Assembly (NCBI RefSeq): GCF_000297495.1
Contig: NZ_ALWX01000009.1
Span: forward strand, 1 to 45,928
Source of the DNA: Janibacter hoylei PVAS-1
GTDB lineage: Bacteria; Actinomycetota; Actinomycetes; Actinomycetales; Dermatophilaceae
DNA: 45,928 nucleotides
Reading direction: 5' to 3'
Numbering within the stretch: position 1 is the first letter of the stretch; each line of letters begins with the position of its first letter. The notes under the pieces were generated by a model, which did no database searches, was not told the origin of the DNA, and saw only the letters and a list, made by a program, of their open reading frames with translations. Below, in pieces: positions 8,773-19,478 of this stretch. The position numbers and the translations under genes are program-made.

Positions 8773-11285
8773 CGGACCTCTCCTTCCGTGCTCATCGCCG
8801 GTCCCGTGGGTCCGTCGGCGCCCGCCATCCGGTCGGTCTGCCCCTGGTCACCAGTCGCCTCGTCGAAGTGGGGCGCCGCGGCCCCGGTCGTGTCCTCGCC
8901 ACCGGACCCCGACCGGATCGCCTGCCACACCCGCTCGGGGGTGCACGGCATCTGCACGTCGTCGACGCCGAAGATGCGCAGCGCGTCGACGACGCCGTTG
9001 ACGATGCAGGGGGTCGAGGCGATCGTTCCCGCCTCACCCACTCCCTTGGTCCCGAGCGTGTTGCCCGTCGCCGCCGTCGTGGTGGTCGCGGTGTCGAAGC
9101 TGATGGTGTCGGCCGCGGTCGGGACGAGGTAGTCGACGAAACTGCCGCTCACGAGCGTGCCGGAGTCGTCGTAGACGGCCTCCTCCCACAGCGCCTGCGA
9201 GATGCCCTGGACGAGTCCGCCGTGGATCTGTCCCTCGACGATGAGCGGATTGATCACCTGTCCGACATCGTCGACGCAGGTGTACTTGCGCAGCCTGACC
9301 TCCCCGGTCTCGGTATCGATCTCGATGGCGCTCAGGTGGGTGCCGTGCGGGTAGTTGAAGTTCACCGGGTCAAAGGTGGCCTCCGCGTCGACGCCCGGTT
9401 CGATGTCGTCCGGGTAGTCGTGCGAGGCGAAGGCCGCGGCCGCGATGTCGGTGATCCCCACGGACTGGTCCGTGCCCGCGACACCGAAGCGACCGGCCGT
9501 GAACTCGAGATCGTCGGGGTTGGCCTCGAGCAGGTGCGCCGCGTAGCGCCGCGCCTTGTCGATGACCTTGTCCGCGGCACGGACCACGGCCTCGCCGCCG
9601 ACGACGAGCGAGCGCGAGCCGTAGGTGTCGAGTCCCTTGTGCGAGATCTGGGTGTCGCCGTGCAGGATCTCGACGTCCTCGAAGGGGACACCCAGCCGGT
9701 CGGCGACGATCTGGCTGAAGGCCGTCTCGTGCCCCTGACCGTGCGGGCTCACGCCGACGACGACCTCGACCTTGCCCGTCGCGAGCATGCGCACGCTCGC
9801 GTGCTCCCAGCCACCCGCGCCGTAGTCGAGGCTGCCGAGGACACGGCTGGGCGCGAGACCGCACATCTCGGTGAAGGTCGAGATGCCGATCCCCAGTTGC
9901 ACGGGGTCCTTGGACTCGCGCCGACGACGCTGCTCCTCGCGCAGCTCGTCGTAGCCGAACATCTGCTTGGCCAGGTCCGTGGCGGCCTCGTAGTTGCCGG
10001 AGTCGTACTCGAGTCCGGCAACGGAGGTGAAGGGGAACTCCTCGTGGGTGATCCAGTTGCGCTCGCGCACCACGAGCGGGTCCTCACCGAGCTCGTGTGC
10101 CAGCTCGTCCATGATCCGCTCGATGCCGAAGGTGGCCTCGGGGCGACCAGCACCCCGGTAGGCATCGGTCCAGGCCTTGTTGGTGAGGACCGACTGCATC
10201 GAGAAGTGGTAGGCCGGGAACTTGTAGATGGCGTTGAACATGAAGGCGCCCAGGACGGGAACGCCGCCGCCGATGAGGGCGACGTAGGAGCCGAGGTCCG
10301 CGAGCAGGTCGACCTTGAGCCCGGTGACCTTGCCCTGCTTGTCGGCGGCGAGCGTCAGCCGCTGCCACTGGTCACGGCCGTGGTGGGCCGCCATGAGCGA
10401 CTCCGAGCGGGTCTCGGTGTACTTGACGGGCCGGCCCAGCTGGCGGGCCACCCACCAGGCCAGCCACTCCTCCGGCGTCACCTGCAGCTTGCCGCCGAAG
10501 CCGCCGCCGACGTCCGGGGCGATGACCCGGATCTTCGACTCCGGGACGCCGGTCGTGGCCGCGAGCGCGAAGCGCACGATGTGCGGGATCTGGGTCGCCG
10601 TCCACATCGTCAGCTGCTCGCCGGTCGGGTCGACGACGACGGAGCGCGGCTCCATGAAGGCGGGGATGAGTCGCTGCTGGCGGTACTCGCGCTCGATGAC
10701 GATGCCGTCCTGGCGTGCGGTGGCAATGGCCTTCTCGACGTCACCCCCGGTGCCGGCCTCGGCGGAGTCGAAGGTCCACAGGGCCGACTTGTTGGTGCCG
10801 AGGTCGGGATGCGCGAGGACGGTGTCCTCCGCCGCCTCCTTGAGGTCGAGGGCGGCGGGCAGCTCCTCGTAGTCCACGTCGATCAGCTCAGCGGCGTCGC
10901 GCGCCTCCGCGGCGCTGCGGGCGACGACGAGGGCGACGATCTCCCCGGCGAAGGTCACCCGGTCGGCCGGCATCGGCGGGTGCACCGGAGTCACCTGATC
11001 CGGACTGACCGGCCACGCGTTGATGAGGACGCCGACCGATTCGTCGAGGTCGGCGCCGGAGTAGACGGCGACGACATTGGTCGCGCTGGCCGCCTCGCTC
11101 GTGTCGACCGACGTGATCCGGGCGTGCGCGAAGGGGCTGCGGACCATCGCCATGTGCAGCATGCCCGGCAGCACGATGTTGTCGGTCCAGCGGGTGCGAC
11201 CGGTGATGAGCCGCTGGTCCTCCTTGCGACGGCGGTCGCGGCCGATCTCGGTGGTGGCGGGCCGCTCGGTGACCTCCGCGGTCAT
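8769..11285 (-). CDS. coxL: Molybdenum hydroxylase large subunit, form II CoxL-like
   Basis: An 838-residue molybdopterin subunit starting at ATG 11285, which overlaps the coxS stop as ATGA; an open extension upstream lies inside coxS and is rejected. The active-site loop reads AYRGAGRPE (10143-10163), the hallmark of form II (BMS-type) CoxL. Form I, the proven CO oxidiser, has AYXCSFR. Other family motifs include [12 protein letters not shown], the [14 protein letters not shown] cofactor-binding region, and [10 protein letters not shown] near the C-terminus with the expected catalytic Glu. It works as a heterotrimer pair with CoxS and CoxM and needs molybdopterin cytosine dinucleotide. The true substrate is unsettled: form II enzymes are often annotated as CO dehydrogenase, but many may oxidise other carbonyl or N-heterocyclic compounds. 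Confidence 0.93.
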   Translation of the reverse strand: MTAEVTERPATTEIGRDRRRKEDQRLITGRTRWTDNIVLPGMLHMAMVRSPFAHARITSVDTSEAASATNVVAVYSGADLDESVGVLINAWPVSPDQVTPVHPPMPADRVTFAGEIVALVVARSAAEARDAAELIDVDYEELPAALDLKEAAEDTVLAHPDLGTNKSALWTFDSAEAGTGGDVEKAIATARQDGIVIEREYRQQRLIPAFMEPRSVVVDPTGEQLTMWTATQIPHIVRFALAATTGVPESKIRVIAPDVGGGFGGKLQVTPEEWLAWWVARQLGRPVKYTETRSESLMAAHHGRDQWQRLTLAADKQGKVTGLKVDLLADLGSYVALIGGGVPVLGAFMFNAIYKFPAYHFSMQSVLTNKAWTDAYRGAGRPEATFGIERIMDELAHELGEDPLVVRERNWITHEEFPFTSVAGLEYDSGNYEAATDLAKQMFGYDELREEQRRRRESKDPVQLGIGISTFTEMCGLAPSRVLGSLDYGAGGWEHASVRMLATGKVEVVVGVSPHGQGHETAFSQIVADRLGVPFEDVEILHGDTQISHKGLDTYGSRSLVVGGEAVVRAADKVIDKARRYAAHLLEANPDDLEFTAGRFGVAGTDQSVGITDIAAAAFASHDYPDDIEPGVDAEATFDPVNFNYPHGTHLSAIEIDTETGEVRLRKYTCVDDVGQVINPLIVEGQIHGGLVQGISQALWEEAVYDDSGTLVSGSFVDYLVPTAADTISFDTATTTTAATGNTLGTKGVGEAGTIASTPCIVNGVVDALRIFGVDDVQMPCTPERVWQAIRSGSGGEDTTGAAAPHFDEATGDQGQTDRMAGADGPTGPAMSTEGEVR

Positions 11286-11767
11286 GACGCACCCCCAGCG
11301 GCACCGGCCGAGGCACTCGCCGCAGTCTGCACCGCGCGGACGATGTTGTGGTAGCCGGTGCACCGGCAGAGGTTGCCCTCGAGCCCCAGGCGGATCTCCT
11401 CCTCCGAGGGATCGGGGTTGTCGCGCAGCAGGTCGGCGGACTGCATGATCATGCCGGGGGTGCAGTAGCCGCACTGGAGGGCATGGCACTCGTGGAAGGC
11501 CGCCTGCACCGGATGCAGCTCGCCATCCGTGGCCATGCCTTCGATGGTCGTCACCTCGCAGCCATCTGCCTGGACGGCGAGGACGTTGCAGGACTTCACG
11601 CTCCTGCCGTCGAGGTGGACGGTGCACGCTCCGCAGTTGGAGGTGTCGCACCCCACCACCGTGCCGGTCTTGCCGAGGGTCTCGCGCAGGTAGTGCACGA
11701 GCAGCATCCGGGGTTCGACGTCGTCCGCGACGCGGGCGCCGTCGACGACAAGCTCGATCTTGGTCAT
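11282..11767 (-). CDS. coxS: Molybdenum hydroxylase small [2Fe-2S] subunit, CoxS-like
   Basis: A 161-residue iron-sulfur subunit. The plant-type [2Fe-2S] domain has [12 protein letters not shown] plus a further Cys in SCNVLA. The second, helical [2Fe-2S]-binding domain has CGYCTPGMI and [10 protein letters not shown]. All eight cluster cysteines are present. It takes electrons from the Mo centre of CoxL and passes them to FAD in CoxM. The ATG at 11767 is preceded by AGGAG. It is the first gene of the structural set coxSLM(G), and its stop overlaps the coxL start. A candidate promoter and an 18-bp dyad lie just upstream. Confidence 0.93.
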   Translation of the reverse strand: MTKIELVVDGARVADDVEPRMLLVHYLRETLGKTGTVVGCDTSNCGACTVHLDGRSVKSCNVLAVQADGCEVTTIEGMATDGELHPVQAAFHECHALQCGYCTPGMIMQSADLLRDNPDPSEEEIRLGLEGNLCRCTGYHNIVRAVQTAASASAGAAGGAS

Positions 11768-11784
11768 GGGGCGCTCCTGATCTC

Positions 11785-11802
11785 GATCACGACAGTGTGA
11801 TC
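11785..11802. promoter_or_regulatory. Dyad GATCAC-N6-GTGATC upstream of coxS, possible operator
   Basis: A perfect 6-bp inverted repeat with a 6-base spacer, 18 bases before the coxS start. It lies just downstream of a -10-like box, where a bound repressor would block transcription. The cognate regulator is not identified. Confidence 0.4.
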
Positions 11803-11808
11803 TGGCTC

Positions 11809-11837
11809 ATGCTAGCCATGACCGTGCCGGAGGTCAC
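11809..11837 (-). promoter_or_regulatory. Candidate promoter of coxSLMG
   Basis: On the minus strand, GTGACC (11832-11837) and TAGCAT (11809-11814) are spaced by 17 bases. They sit in the 86-base gap between the xdhC-like gene and coxS. The only other sizeable gap in this gene run is the 53 bases after coxG, so the structural genes may have their own promoter. Confidence 0.4.
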
Positions 11838-11853
11838 GCCTTCGCGTGAGGAT

Positions 11854-12984
11854 TCATCCCTCGCTCGAGTGGTGGATCCGCCCTTGGCGCTCGGCCAGCG
11901 GTCGACCGGAGCCGCCCCACCGCTCGGCGACGAACTCGGCCGCGATGCTGATGGCGGTCTCCTCGGGCGTGCGGGCCCCGAGGTCGAGCCCGATCGGGCT
12001 GCGCAGCCGGTCGAGCTCCGCCGTGCTGACCCCCACCGCGCTCAGCCGCTCCTGACGGTCCTCGTGCGTGCGACGCGAGCCCATGGCACCGACGTACCCG
12101 ACCTCGGGCAGGCGCAGGGCCACCTCGAGGAGCGGCACGTCGAACTTCGGGTCGTGGGTGAGCACGGTGATGACCGTGCGCCCGTCGATCCGCCCGGCCT
12201 CCTGCTCAGCTGCCAGGTAGCGGTGCGGCCAGTCGACGACCACCTCGTCGGCCGCTGGGAAGCGGCTGTGCGTCGCGAAGACCGGCCGGGCATCGCACAC
12301 GCTGACGCGGTACCCGAGGAAAGAGCCCACGCGGGCGACGGCGGCCGCGAAGTCGATGGCGCCGAAGACGAGCATGCGCGGCGGCGGAGCGAAGGCCCAC
12401 ACGAAGACCCGCATACCCTCCCCGCGGCGCTGCCCGTCGGCGCCGTAGCCGAGGGTGGCGTTGTGACCGAGCGCGAGCTGGCCGAGCGCGTCGTCACGGA
12501 CGGCGGCGTCGACCCGCGCGGAGCCGAGGGTGCCGGTCGGCTCCTGATCGGGGCGCACGAGCATCCGCCGCCCGAGCCAGGCGGGGTCGGGGTGCTCGAT
12601 GACCGTGGCGACGGCCACGGGTCGGCCGGCCCGGACGTCGGCGGCCACCTCGTCGAGCTCGGGGAAGGTCTCGCGGCTCATCTGCTCGACCCACACGTCG
12701 AGGATCCCGCCGCAGGTCAGGCCGACGGCCATCGCGTCGTCGTCGGAGACGCCGTACCGCTGGAGGGCAGGGGAGCCCGACTGGAGCACCTCCTGGGCCA
12801 GCTCGTAGACCGCACCCTCGACGCACCCGCCGGAGACCGACCCGACAGCGGTGCCGTCGGGCCCGACGAGCATCGAGGCGCCGGGCGGCCGCGGTGCGGA
12901 TCGGAAGGTCGCGACGACGGTCCCGACCCCGACGGAGTGTCCCTGCTCCCACCAGTCCAGGAGCTCGGTGAGCACCTCACGCAT
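11854..12984 (-). CDS. XdhC/CoxF-like molybdenum hydroxylase maturation factor
   Basis: A 376-residue protein with an N-terminal XdhC/CoxI domain (TVVATFRSAPRPPGASMLV, SGGCVEGAVYELA, LTCGGILDV). The C-terminal Rossmann-type XdhC domain has RMLVFGAIDFAAAVARVG, VCDAR, LTHDPKFDVPLL and GAMGSRRT. XdhC proteins bind molybdenum cofactor, take part in its sulfuration or modification, and insert it into the partner hydroxylase. ATG 12984 overlaps the end of the VWA gene by 8 bases. Its position directly before coxSLM supports a role in maturing this enzyme. Confidence 0.9.
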   Translation of the reverse strand: MREVLTELLDWWEQGHSVGVGTVVATFRSAPRPPGASMLVGPDGTAVGSVSGGCVEGAVYELAQEVLQSGSPALQRYGVSDDDAMAVGLTCGGILDVWVEQMSRETFPELDEVAADVRAGRPVAVATVIEHPDPAWLGRRMLVRPDQEPTGTLGSARVDAAVRDDALGQLALGHNATLGYGADGQRRGEGMRVFVWAFAPPPRMLVFGAIDFAAAVARVGSFLGYRVSVCDARPVFATHSRFPAADEVVVDWPHRYLAAEQEAGRIDGRTVITVLTHDPKFDVPLLEVALRLPEVGYVGAMGSRRTHEDRQERLSAVGVSTAELDRLRSPIGLDLGARTPEETAISIAAEFVAERWGGSGRPLAERQGRIHHSSEG

Positions 12985-14107
12985 CGGCCAACACCTCCAG
13001 CAGGTCCTCGAACGCCCGCAGTGAGTGTCCTGCGACGAAGGCATCGATGTGGGGCAGCGCGGCGACGATGCCCACCTGCACCGGACGGTACCCCTCCTTG
13101 CCGCGGTGGGGATTGACCCAGACCAGCAGGTGGGACATCCGGCGCAGCCTGGCCAGCTGGTCGGCGAGCTCAATGCCGTCGCCGCGCTCCCAGCCGTCGC
13201 TCACGACGACCACGACAGCGCCGCGGGCCAGGTGCCGGGTCTGCTCCCACGTGAGGAAGACCCGCAGCACCTCACCGAGCCGCGTCCCGCCGGACCAGTC
13301 CGGTACCCGGTCACCCACGCGCACGAGCGCCCGCTCGGGGTCACGGGTGCGCAGGGCCTCGGTGACCCGGGTGAGGCGCGTGCCGAGGGTGAAGACCTCG
13401 ACCGCACCGCCCGTGCCACCGGTCCGGGGCGCCCGCACGATGCCGTGGGCCAGCCGCAGCAGCGCGTCGGCGTAGGGTCGCATCGACCCCGAGACGTCGA
13501 CGAGCAGCACGACCCGGCGGGTGCGCGGCCCTCGCCGCCGGTGGTGGATCCGGCTCGGCTCCCCCATCTGGCGCAGCATCGAGCGAAGGGTGGTCCGCAC
13601 GTCGATCTCCCCACGGACCCACGTGGTCCGCCGGGTCCCGCGACGCACCGGCAGCCGCGGCCGCAGGCCCGCGATCATCCGGTCGAGCACGGCCTTGTCC
13701 CGCGGACCCATCGCCGCCACGTCGCGGGAGCGGAGGACCTCGACCTCGCTCGCGGCCACGTGCAGTGCGTCGGCCTCCCCTTCCCCGTCGTCGGCACCGT
13801 CGTCCTCGGGCAAGGGGGAAACGAGCTCGCTCTGCTCCTCTCTGTCGACCCGCCGGGGCAGGTCGTCGCGCCCGGCGAACCACTCGGCGTACACCTGCTC
13901 GAAGCGCAGGAGGTCCTCCGGTCCGGCGCACAGCGTGGCCCGGCCCGCCCGACGCACGTGCTCGAGGTCGCCGGCCCCGACGACCGATGCCGCTTCGAGG
14001 AAGGTCGCGGCCCGGTCGTGGGTCACCCCGACCCCGGCTGCCCTCGCCGCGTGGGCGAGCGCGAGGAGGATCTCGTCGACCTCGCCGGCGTGCGGGGGTG
14101 CCGTCAT
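12977..14107 (-). CDS. VWA domain protein (CoxE-like)
   Basis: A 376-residue protein starting at ATG 14107, which overlaps the moxR stop as ATGA. The N-terminal half is helical with an acidic linker (PEDDGADDGEGEAD). The C-terminal half is a von Willebrand A domain with a complete MIDAS: DVSGSMRPY, WSGGTRLGEV (Thr) and VVSDGWERGD (Asp). CoxE works with the MoxR-type ATPase CoxD, and in Oligotropha the pair is needed to build the CuSMo centre of CO dehydrogenase. Its presence beside a form II enzyme implies an ATP-driven maturation step even though the form II site lacks the copper-ligating Cys. Confidence 0.88.
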   Translation of the reverse strand: MTAPPHAGEVDEILLALAHAARAAGVGVTHDRAATFLEAASVVGAGDLEHVRRAGRATLCAGPEDLLRFEQVYAEWFAGRDDLPRRVDREEQSELVSPLPEDDGADDGEGEADALHVAASEVEVLRSRDVAAMGPRDKAVLDRMIAGLRPRLPVRRGTRRTTWVRGEIDVRTTLRSMLRQMGEPSRIHHRRRGPRTRRVVLLVDVSGSMRPYADALLRLAHGIVRAPRTGGTGGAVEVFTLGTRLTRVTEALRTRDPERALVRVGDRVPDWSGGTRLGEVLRVFLTWEQTRHLARGAVVVVVSDGWERGDGIELADQLARLRRMSHLLVWVNPHRGKEGYRPVQVGIVAALPHIDAFVAGHSLRAFEDLLEVLADA

Positions 14108-14976
14108 CGGGCGAGCACCCGGTCCAGTGCCTGCCTCACCCGCTCGGCGTCCTCGCGGTACTTGATCACGGCCCCGAGCGTGCGGGCGGCGGTCTCGAGG
14201 TCGAGCTCCGGCGACCCGAGACGCTGCAGGGCAGCGACCCAGTCGAGGGTCTCGGCGACACCCGGGGGCTTGACGAGGTCCTCGGTCCGCAGTCGCTGGA
14301 CGGCGGTGACGACCTGGTGGGCCAGCGTCTCGCTGACGCCGGGGAGGCGGCTGCGGACGATCGCCACCTCGCGCTCCAGGCCCGGGTGGTCGATCCAGTG
14401 GTAGAGGCAGCGTCGCTTGAGTGCGTCGTGCAGGTCCCGGGTGCGGTTCGACGTGAGGATGACGGTCGGCGGCACGGCGGCCCGAACCGTCCCGAGCTCG
14501 GGGATGCTCACCGTCCAGCCCGAGAGCACCTCGAGCAGGAAGGCCTCGAACTCGTCGTCCGCCCGGTCGATCTCGTCGACGAGGAGCACGACCGGGCTGG
14601 TGCGCAGCGCCCGCAACACCGGGCGCTCCAGGAGGTAGCGCTCGTCGAAGAGCGAGCTCTCCGCCTCGCTCGGGTCGAGCTCGCCGCTGGCGGCGACCGC
14701 TTCGAGGGTGCGCAGGTGGAGGATCTGCCGCGGGAAGTCCCAGTCGTAGAGGGCCTGGGAGGCGTCGAGCCCCTCGTAGCACTGCAGCCGGATGAGGGGG
14801 GTCCCCTCGAGCTCGGCGAGGGCCTCGGCGAGGGCGGTCTTGCCCGTGCCGGGGGCTCCTTCGAGCAGCAGGGGGCGCTGCATCTCCCGCGCGAGGAAGG
14901 CCACCGTGGCCAAGTCCTCGTCGGCGAGGTAACCCGTGGCACCCAGCCGGTCCGCCAGCTCCTGCGGTGACGTCAT
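14104..14976 (-). CDS. MoxR-family AAA+ ATPase (CoxD-like)
   Basis: A 290-residue AAA+ ATPase starting at ATG 14976 (MTSPQELADRLG). It has Walker A LEGAPGTGKTALAEAL, Walker B VVLLVDEIDRAD, sensor 1 ILTSNRTRDL and the arginine-rich KRRCLYHWIDHP of the MoxR/CoxD group. It acts as a chaperone-like motor with the VWA partner encoded next. It is the first gene of the minus-strand run moxR-VWA-xdhC-coxSLMG, with four-base or short overlaps up to xdhC. The groEL terminator hairpin (14992-15029) sits 16 bases upstream, so its promoter must be squeezed in that region, or some read-through from groEL occurs. Confidence 0.9.
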   Translation of the reverse strand: MTSPQELADRLGATGYLADEDLATVAFLAREMQRPLLLEGAPGTGKTALAEALAELEGTPLIRLQCYEGLDASQALYDWDFPRQILHLRTLEAVAASGELDPSEAESSLFDERYLLERPVLRALRTSPVVLLVDEIDRADDEFEAFLLEVLSGWTVSIPELGTVRAAVPPTVILTSNRTRDLHDALKRRCLYHWIDHPGLEREVAIVRSRLPGVSETLAHQVVTAVQRLRTEDLVKPPGVAETLDWVAALQRLGSPELDLETAARTLGAVIKYREDAERVRQALDRVLAR

Positions 14977-14991
14977 GCAGGAAGGGTACGC

Positions 14992-15029
14992 CGAAGGGCG
15001 GTTCCCCGATCCGGGGGAACCGCCCTTCG
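14992..15029 (-). terminator. groEL terminator hairpin made from CGAAGGG words
   Basis: Perfect 16-bp inverted repeat (14992-15007 / 15014-15029) with a 6-base loop, 21 bases after the groEL stop. Each arm carries the word CGAAGGG, which is over-represented across the window. Confidence 0.85.
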
Positions 15030-15049
15030 TGCGTGGTGCAGGAGTGGGC

Positions 15050-16783
<1,734 letters not shown>

Positions 16784-16801
16784 TCACCTGACCGGTCAGG
16801 A

Positions 16802-16828
16802 CTGTCACTCTCACGAGGAGAGTGCTAA
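16802..16828. promoter_or_regulatory. CIRCE operator, groEL-proximal copy
   Basis: On the minus strand it reads TTAGCACTC-N9-GAGTGACAG. The left arm equals the CIRCE consensus exactly; the right arm keeps GAGTG and diverges in the last four bases. HrcA binding here would repress groEL. Confidence 0.85.
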
Positions 16829-16836
16829 CGCCATTA

Positions 16837-16863
16837 TTGGCACTCTCCTCCGTCGAGTGCAAA
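16837..16863. promoter_or_regulatory. CIRCE operator, groEL-distal copy
   Basis: On the minus strand it reads TTTGCACTC-N9-GAGTGCCAA, with one mismatch in each arm against TTAGCACTC-N9-GAGTGCTAA. It is 8 bases upstream of the first copy. TTGCAC within it could also serve as a -35 element, with AATAAT as the -10 (18-base spacer), so HrcA would cover the promoter itself. Confidence 0.8.
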
Positions 16864-16892
16864 CGAGGCGGGCCCGGGCCGCCGCCTCGGCC

Positions 16893-17357
16893 TCAGACCG
16901 CCGGGTGGTGGTGCTCGAAGCTCGCCCTCATGGCTCCGTCGACGTCGGAGGAGATCGGGTCGTCGAGGTCCGCGACGAAGACGGCGACGAGCTCTCGGGC
17001 CGGGTTGTCGCGGGCGGCGGCGAGCAGCCCCTGCCAGGCCGCGAGGTTGGGGTGCTCGAGCTGCTCGCAGGCCCGGGCCGGCGCGAGGGCCTCGACGGCG
17101 GCGGCGAGCTGGTCGGTCGACACGTCGAGGGTGGCGGTCGACCCGTCGTGCCGCAGCACCGTGGCGAGGACCACGGCCGCCAGGCCGTGGCGACCGCCGG
17201 GGAGGTTGACGTGCGGCAGCTCCCACTCCGGGTCGCTGCTGGCGGGCGAGATCGCCACGGCCCACGCGGTCGGCCGCGTCCATCCGTCGACCTGTGCTGC
17301 CAGGTGGTCGGCGATCGCCGCCAGCCCGTCGGGGGTGCTCCAGTCGAGGTCGGTCAT
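16893..17357 (-). CDS. Conserved hypothetical protein, 154 residues
   Basis: The chosen start is ATG 17357 ([19 protein letters not shown]); the frame is open upstream, but that part is Arg-rich and lacks convincing coding character. The protein is soluble, with no signal peptide or membrane helix. Visible segments are [41 protein letters not shown] and a C-terminal [21 protein letters not shown] recognise no catalytic motif and propose no function. It is a single gene between groEL and a DUF3263 gene, on the same strand as both. Confidence 0.6.
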   Translation of the reverse strand: MTDLDWSTPDGLAAIADHLAAQVDGWTRPTAWAVAISPASSDPEWELPHVNLPGGRHGLAAVVLATVLRHDGSTATLDVSTDQLAAAVEALAPARACEQLEHPNLAAWQGLLAAARDNPARELVAVFVADLDDPISSDVDGAMRASFEHHHPAV

Positions 17358-17520
17358 GGTCCCCACTGTGCCAACGAGTGGGCGGCTCCGGTACCCCCTG
17401 CGGACCGGAGCCGCCCACCTGCCCCTCCACCCCTGCACCGTGAGACGCGAGAGGACGACGGCGGGTTCGGCCCGGGCACGATCCGTGACGCTTCCGTGAC
17501 CCTCGGGCGCCCGGTGCACG

Positions 17521-17563
17521 CACGAGGGCCCCGCCCGACCGGTGGTCGTGCGGGGCCCTCGTG
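17521..17563 (-). terminator. Terminator of the DUF3263 gene
   Basis: Perfect 14-bp inverted repeat (CACGAGGGCCCCGC / GCGGGGCCCTCGTG) with a 15-base loop, 11 bases after the DUF3263 stop. Confidence 0.8.
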
Positions 17564-17574
17564 GCGGCGTGCGC

Positions 17575-17874
17575 TCAGATCTCGATGCCGAGCCGCCGCG
17601 CGCTGCGGGTGCGCTGGCGCTGGTCGCGCAGGCGGCGCAGCCGCTTGATGAGCATGGGGTCCTCGGAGAGGGCGGCCGGGTTGTTGATGAGCCCGTTGAG
17701 CACCTGGTAGTAGCGGGTGGAGCTCATGTCGAAGAGCTCCTTGATCGCCTGCTCCTTAGAGCCGGCGTACTTCCACCACTGGCGCTCGAAGGCGAGGATC
17801 TCGCGGTCGCGGTCCGTGAGCGGGACCGAGGGGGTCGGCGCGGCGGTCTGGTCTGCGAGGTTCACGTCGAGCAC
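17575..17874 (-). CDS. DUF3263 family small protein
   Basis: A 99-residue protein starting at GTG 17874. The core [26 protein letters not shown], followed by [17 protein letters not shown] and a basic tail, is the characteristic DUF3263 pattern of actinobacteria. The middle looks like a helix-turn-helix ([23 protein letters not shown]), so a DNA-binding role is plausible, but none has been established to my knowledge. It stands alone between two terminator hairpins and is probably monocistronic. Confidence 0.85.
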   Translation of the reverse strand: MLDVNLADQTAAPTPSVPLTDRDREILAFERQWWKYAGSKEQAIKELFDMSSTRYYQVLNGLINNPAALSEDPMLIKRLRRLRDQRQRTRSARRLGIEI

Positions 17875-17929
17875 TGTACCGGCGAAATCACACGCCTGTC
17901 ATTACCTCGGCGTGTCGGCTGGACAGGTA

Positions 17930-17962
17930 GGGCGAAGGGGGTCACTCGCGCCTCCTTCGCCC
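17930..17962 (-). terminator. Terminator of the PLP decarboxylase gene
   Basis: A 9-bp inverted repeat (GGGCGAAGG / CCTTCGCCC) with a 15-base loop, 15 bases after the stop at 17977. It too is built around CGAAGG. Confidence 0.65.
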
Positions 17963-17976
17963 CACCCGTCACAGGC

Positions 17977-19335
17977 TCAGCCCATCGAGTCGAGGATGGC
18001 GACGATGTCGTCGGTCGTCGTCTGGGGGTTGACGATCGCGAAGCGCGCGAGGGTCTCGCCGTCGTGGTTGGTCGGCACGACGAAGGCGAACTCCTCGTCG
18101 AGGATGCGGTCGGACCAGGCCTGGTAGTCCGCGGCCGTCCAGCCCGTGCGCCGGAAGACGAGGACGGACAGGAAGCGCTCGCCGACGAGCTCGAAGCCCT
18201 CGCGGCGGGCGATCTCGGCCTCGGCGAAGGCGGCGACGGTCAGCGTCTTCTCGACCGAGTCGGTGTAGGCCTGCGTGCCGTGCGTGGCCAGGGAGAACCA
18301 GAAGGGCAGGCCGCGCGCCCTTCGCGTCAGACCGACGGAGTAGTCGGTCGGGTTCCAGTCGGTCGCCTCGGTGAGCACGTCGAGGTAGCCCGCGTGCTGG
18401 GTGTGGGCCCGGCGCCCCGCCTCGGGGTCGCGGTAGAGCAGCGCGCAGCAGTCGAAGGGGGCGAAGAGCCACTTGTGCGGGTCGACGATGAAGGAGTCGC
18501 AGTGCTCGATGCCCGCGTACAGGTCGCGCACCGAGGGCGCGGCCAGACCGGCGCCGCCGTAGGCGCCGTCGACGTGGAACCAGATGCCGAGCTCGCGGCA
18601 CACCTCGGCCACGGAGGTCAGGTCGTCGATGATGCCGAAGTTCGTCGTGCCCGCCGTCGCGACGACGGCGAAGAAGGTCTCCGGCCCCTCGGCGAGGAGG
18701 ACCTCGCGCAGCCGCTCGCCGGTGAGCCGACCCCGCTCGTCGGGCTCCACGGTGACGAGCTCGGCGTCCATGACGTCGCAGGCGGACTGGATCGACGAGT
18801 GGGCTCCGCGGGTGGTCGCGACCCGGAAGGGACGCTGACCGGCGGGTGCGGTGCGGCGCGCCTCGGCACGGGCTGCGACGAGGGCCGAGAGGTTGCCGAT
18901 CGTGCCGCCGGGGACGAAGACGCCGCCCGCGGACTCGGGGAGGCCGACGAGGTCAGCGATCCACCGGAGCGCCTGGTTTTCGGCATAGACCGCGCCGGAC
19001 CCCTCGAGCCAGGAGCCGGCGTAGATCGAGCTCGCGCCGACCACGAGGTCGAACATCGCGGCGGCCTCGGTGGGCGCGCACGGGATGAAGGAGAGGTAGC
19101 GCGGGTGGTCGACGGACAGGCAGGCGGGTGCGAGCACCTCGGCGAAGAGGTCCATCGCCGACTGCCCGCCGAGCCCCTCGGCGGTGATCGTCTGACCGGC
19201 ACGCTCCTGCAGCTGCGCCGGCGTGAGGGGCCGGTCGAGTGGGACCGGGTCGAGCTCGAGGCGCTCCTTCGAGTAGTCGAGGACGATCCGAGCCAGCTCG
19301 GCCAGGGAGGTGTTGTCGTCAGCGAATCCGTGCAC
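17977..19335 (-). CDS. PLP-dependent decarboxylase (group II, aromatic amino acid/glutamate decarboxylase-like)
   Basis: A 452-residue fold-type I PLP enzyme starting at GTG 19335. The cofactor lysine is in DPHKWLFAPFDC, the PLP-ring Asp in WFHVDGAYGGAG, and the phosphate-binding part in VPGGTIGNLSAL. HPRYLSFIPCAPTEAA marks the substrate-side N-terminal region of the pyridoxal-dependent decarboxylase family. It should remove CO2 from an L-amino acid in the cytoplasm. The substrate (aromatic amino acid, glutamate or aspartate) cannot be fixed from sequence alone. There is no linked transporter or pathway gene, and it appears to be a single-gene unit closed by the hairpin at 17930-17962. Confidence 0.85.
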   Translation of the reverse strand: MHGFADDNTSLAELARIVLDYSKERLELDPVPLDRPLTPAQLQERAGQTITAEGLGGQSAMDLFAEVLAPACLSVDHPRYLSFIPCAPTEAAAMFDLVVGASSIYAGSWLEGSGAVYAENQALRWIADLVGLPESAGGVFVPGGTIGNLSALVAARAEARRTAPAGQRPFRVATTRGAHSSIQSACDVMDAELVTVEPDERGRLTGERLREVLLAEGPETFFAVVATAGTTNFGIIDDLTSVAEVCRELGIWFHVDGAYGGAGLAAPSVRDLYAGIEHCDSFIVDPHKWLFAPFDCCALLYRDPEAGRRAHTQHAGYLDVLTEATDWNPTDYSVGLTRRARGLPFWFSLATHGTQAYTDSVEKTLTVAAFAEAEIARREGFELVGERFLSVLVFRRTGWTAADYQAWSDRILDEEFAFVVPTNHDGETLARFAIVNPQTTTDDIVAILDSMG

Positions 19336-19478
19336 GGAGGCACTCTAGGGCCAGCCGACGCGGCGCGAGGCCCCCAGGCGACGGCAGGGACACGCCCGAA
19401 GGTGTCCTCCCGGCAAACACTTGGGCCGCGCGTCCACATGGTGTTAACCTTGTGTTCATCTTGAGTCGAGGAGGACCC

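Noticed and set aside
8742-11354. 870-codon plus-strand open frame opposite coxL
   Set aside because: Antisense shadow with skewed composition; coxL on the minus strand carries all family motifs.
11286-11651. N-terminal extension of CoxL upstream of 11285
   Set aside because: It lies entirely within coxS in another frame; the ATGA overlap and family N-terminus fix the start at 11285.
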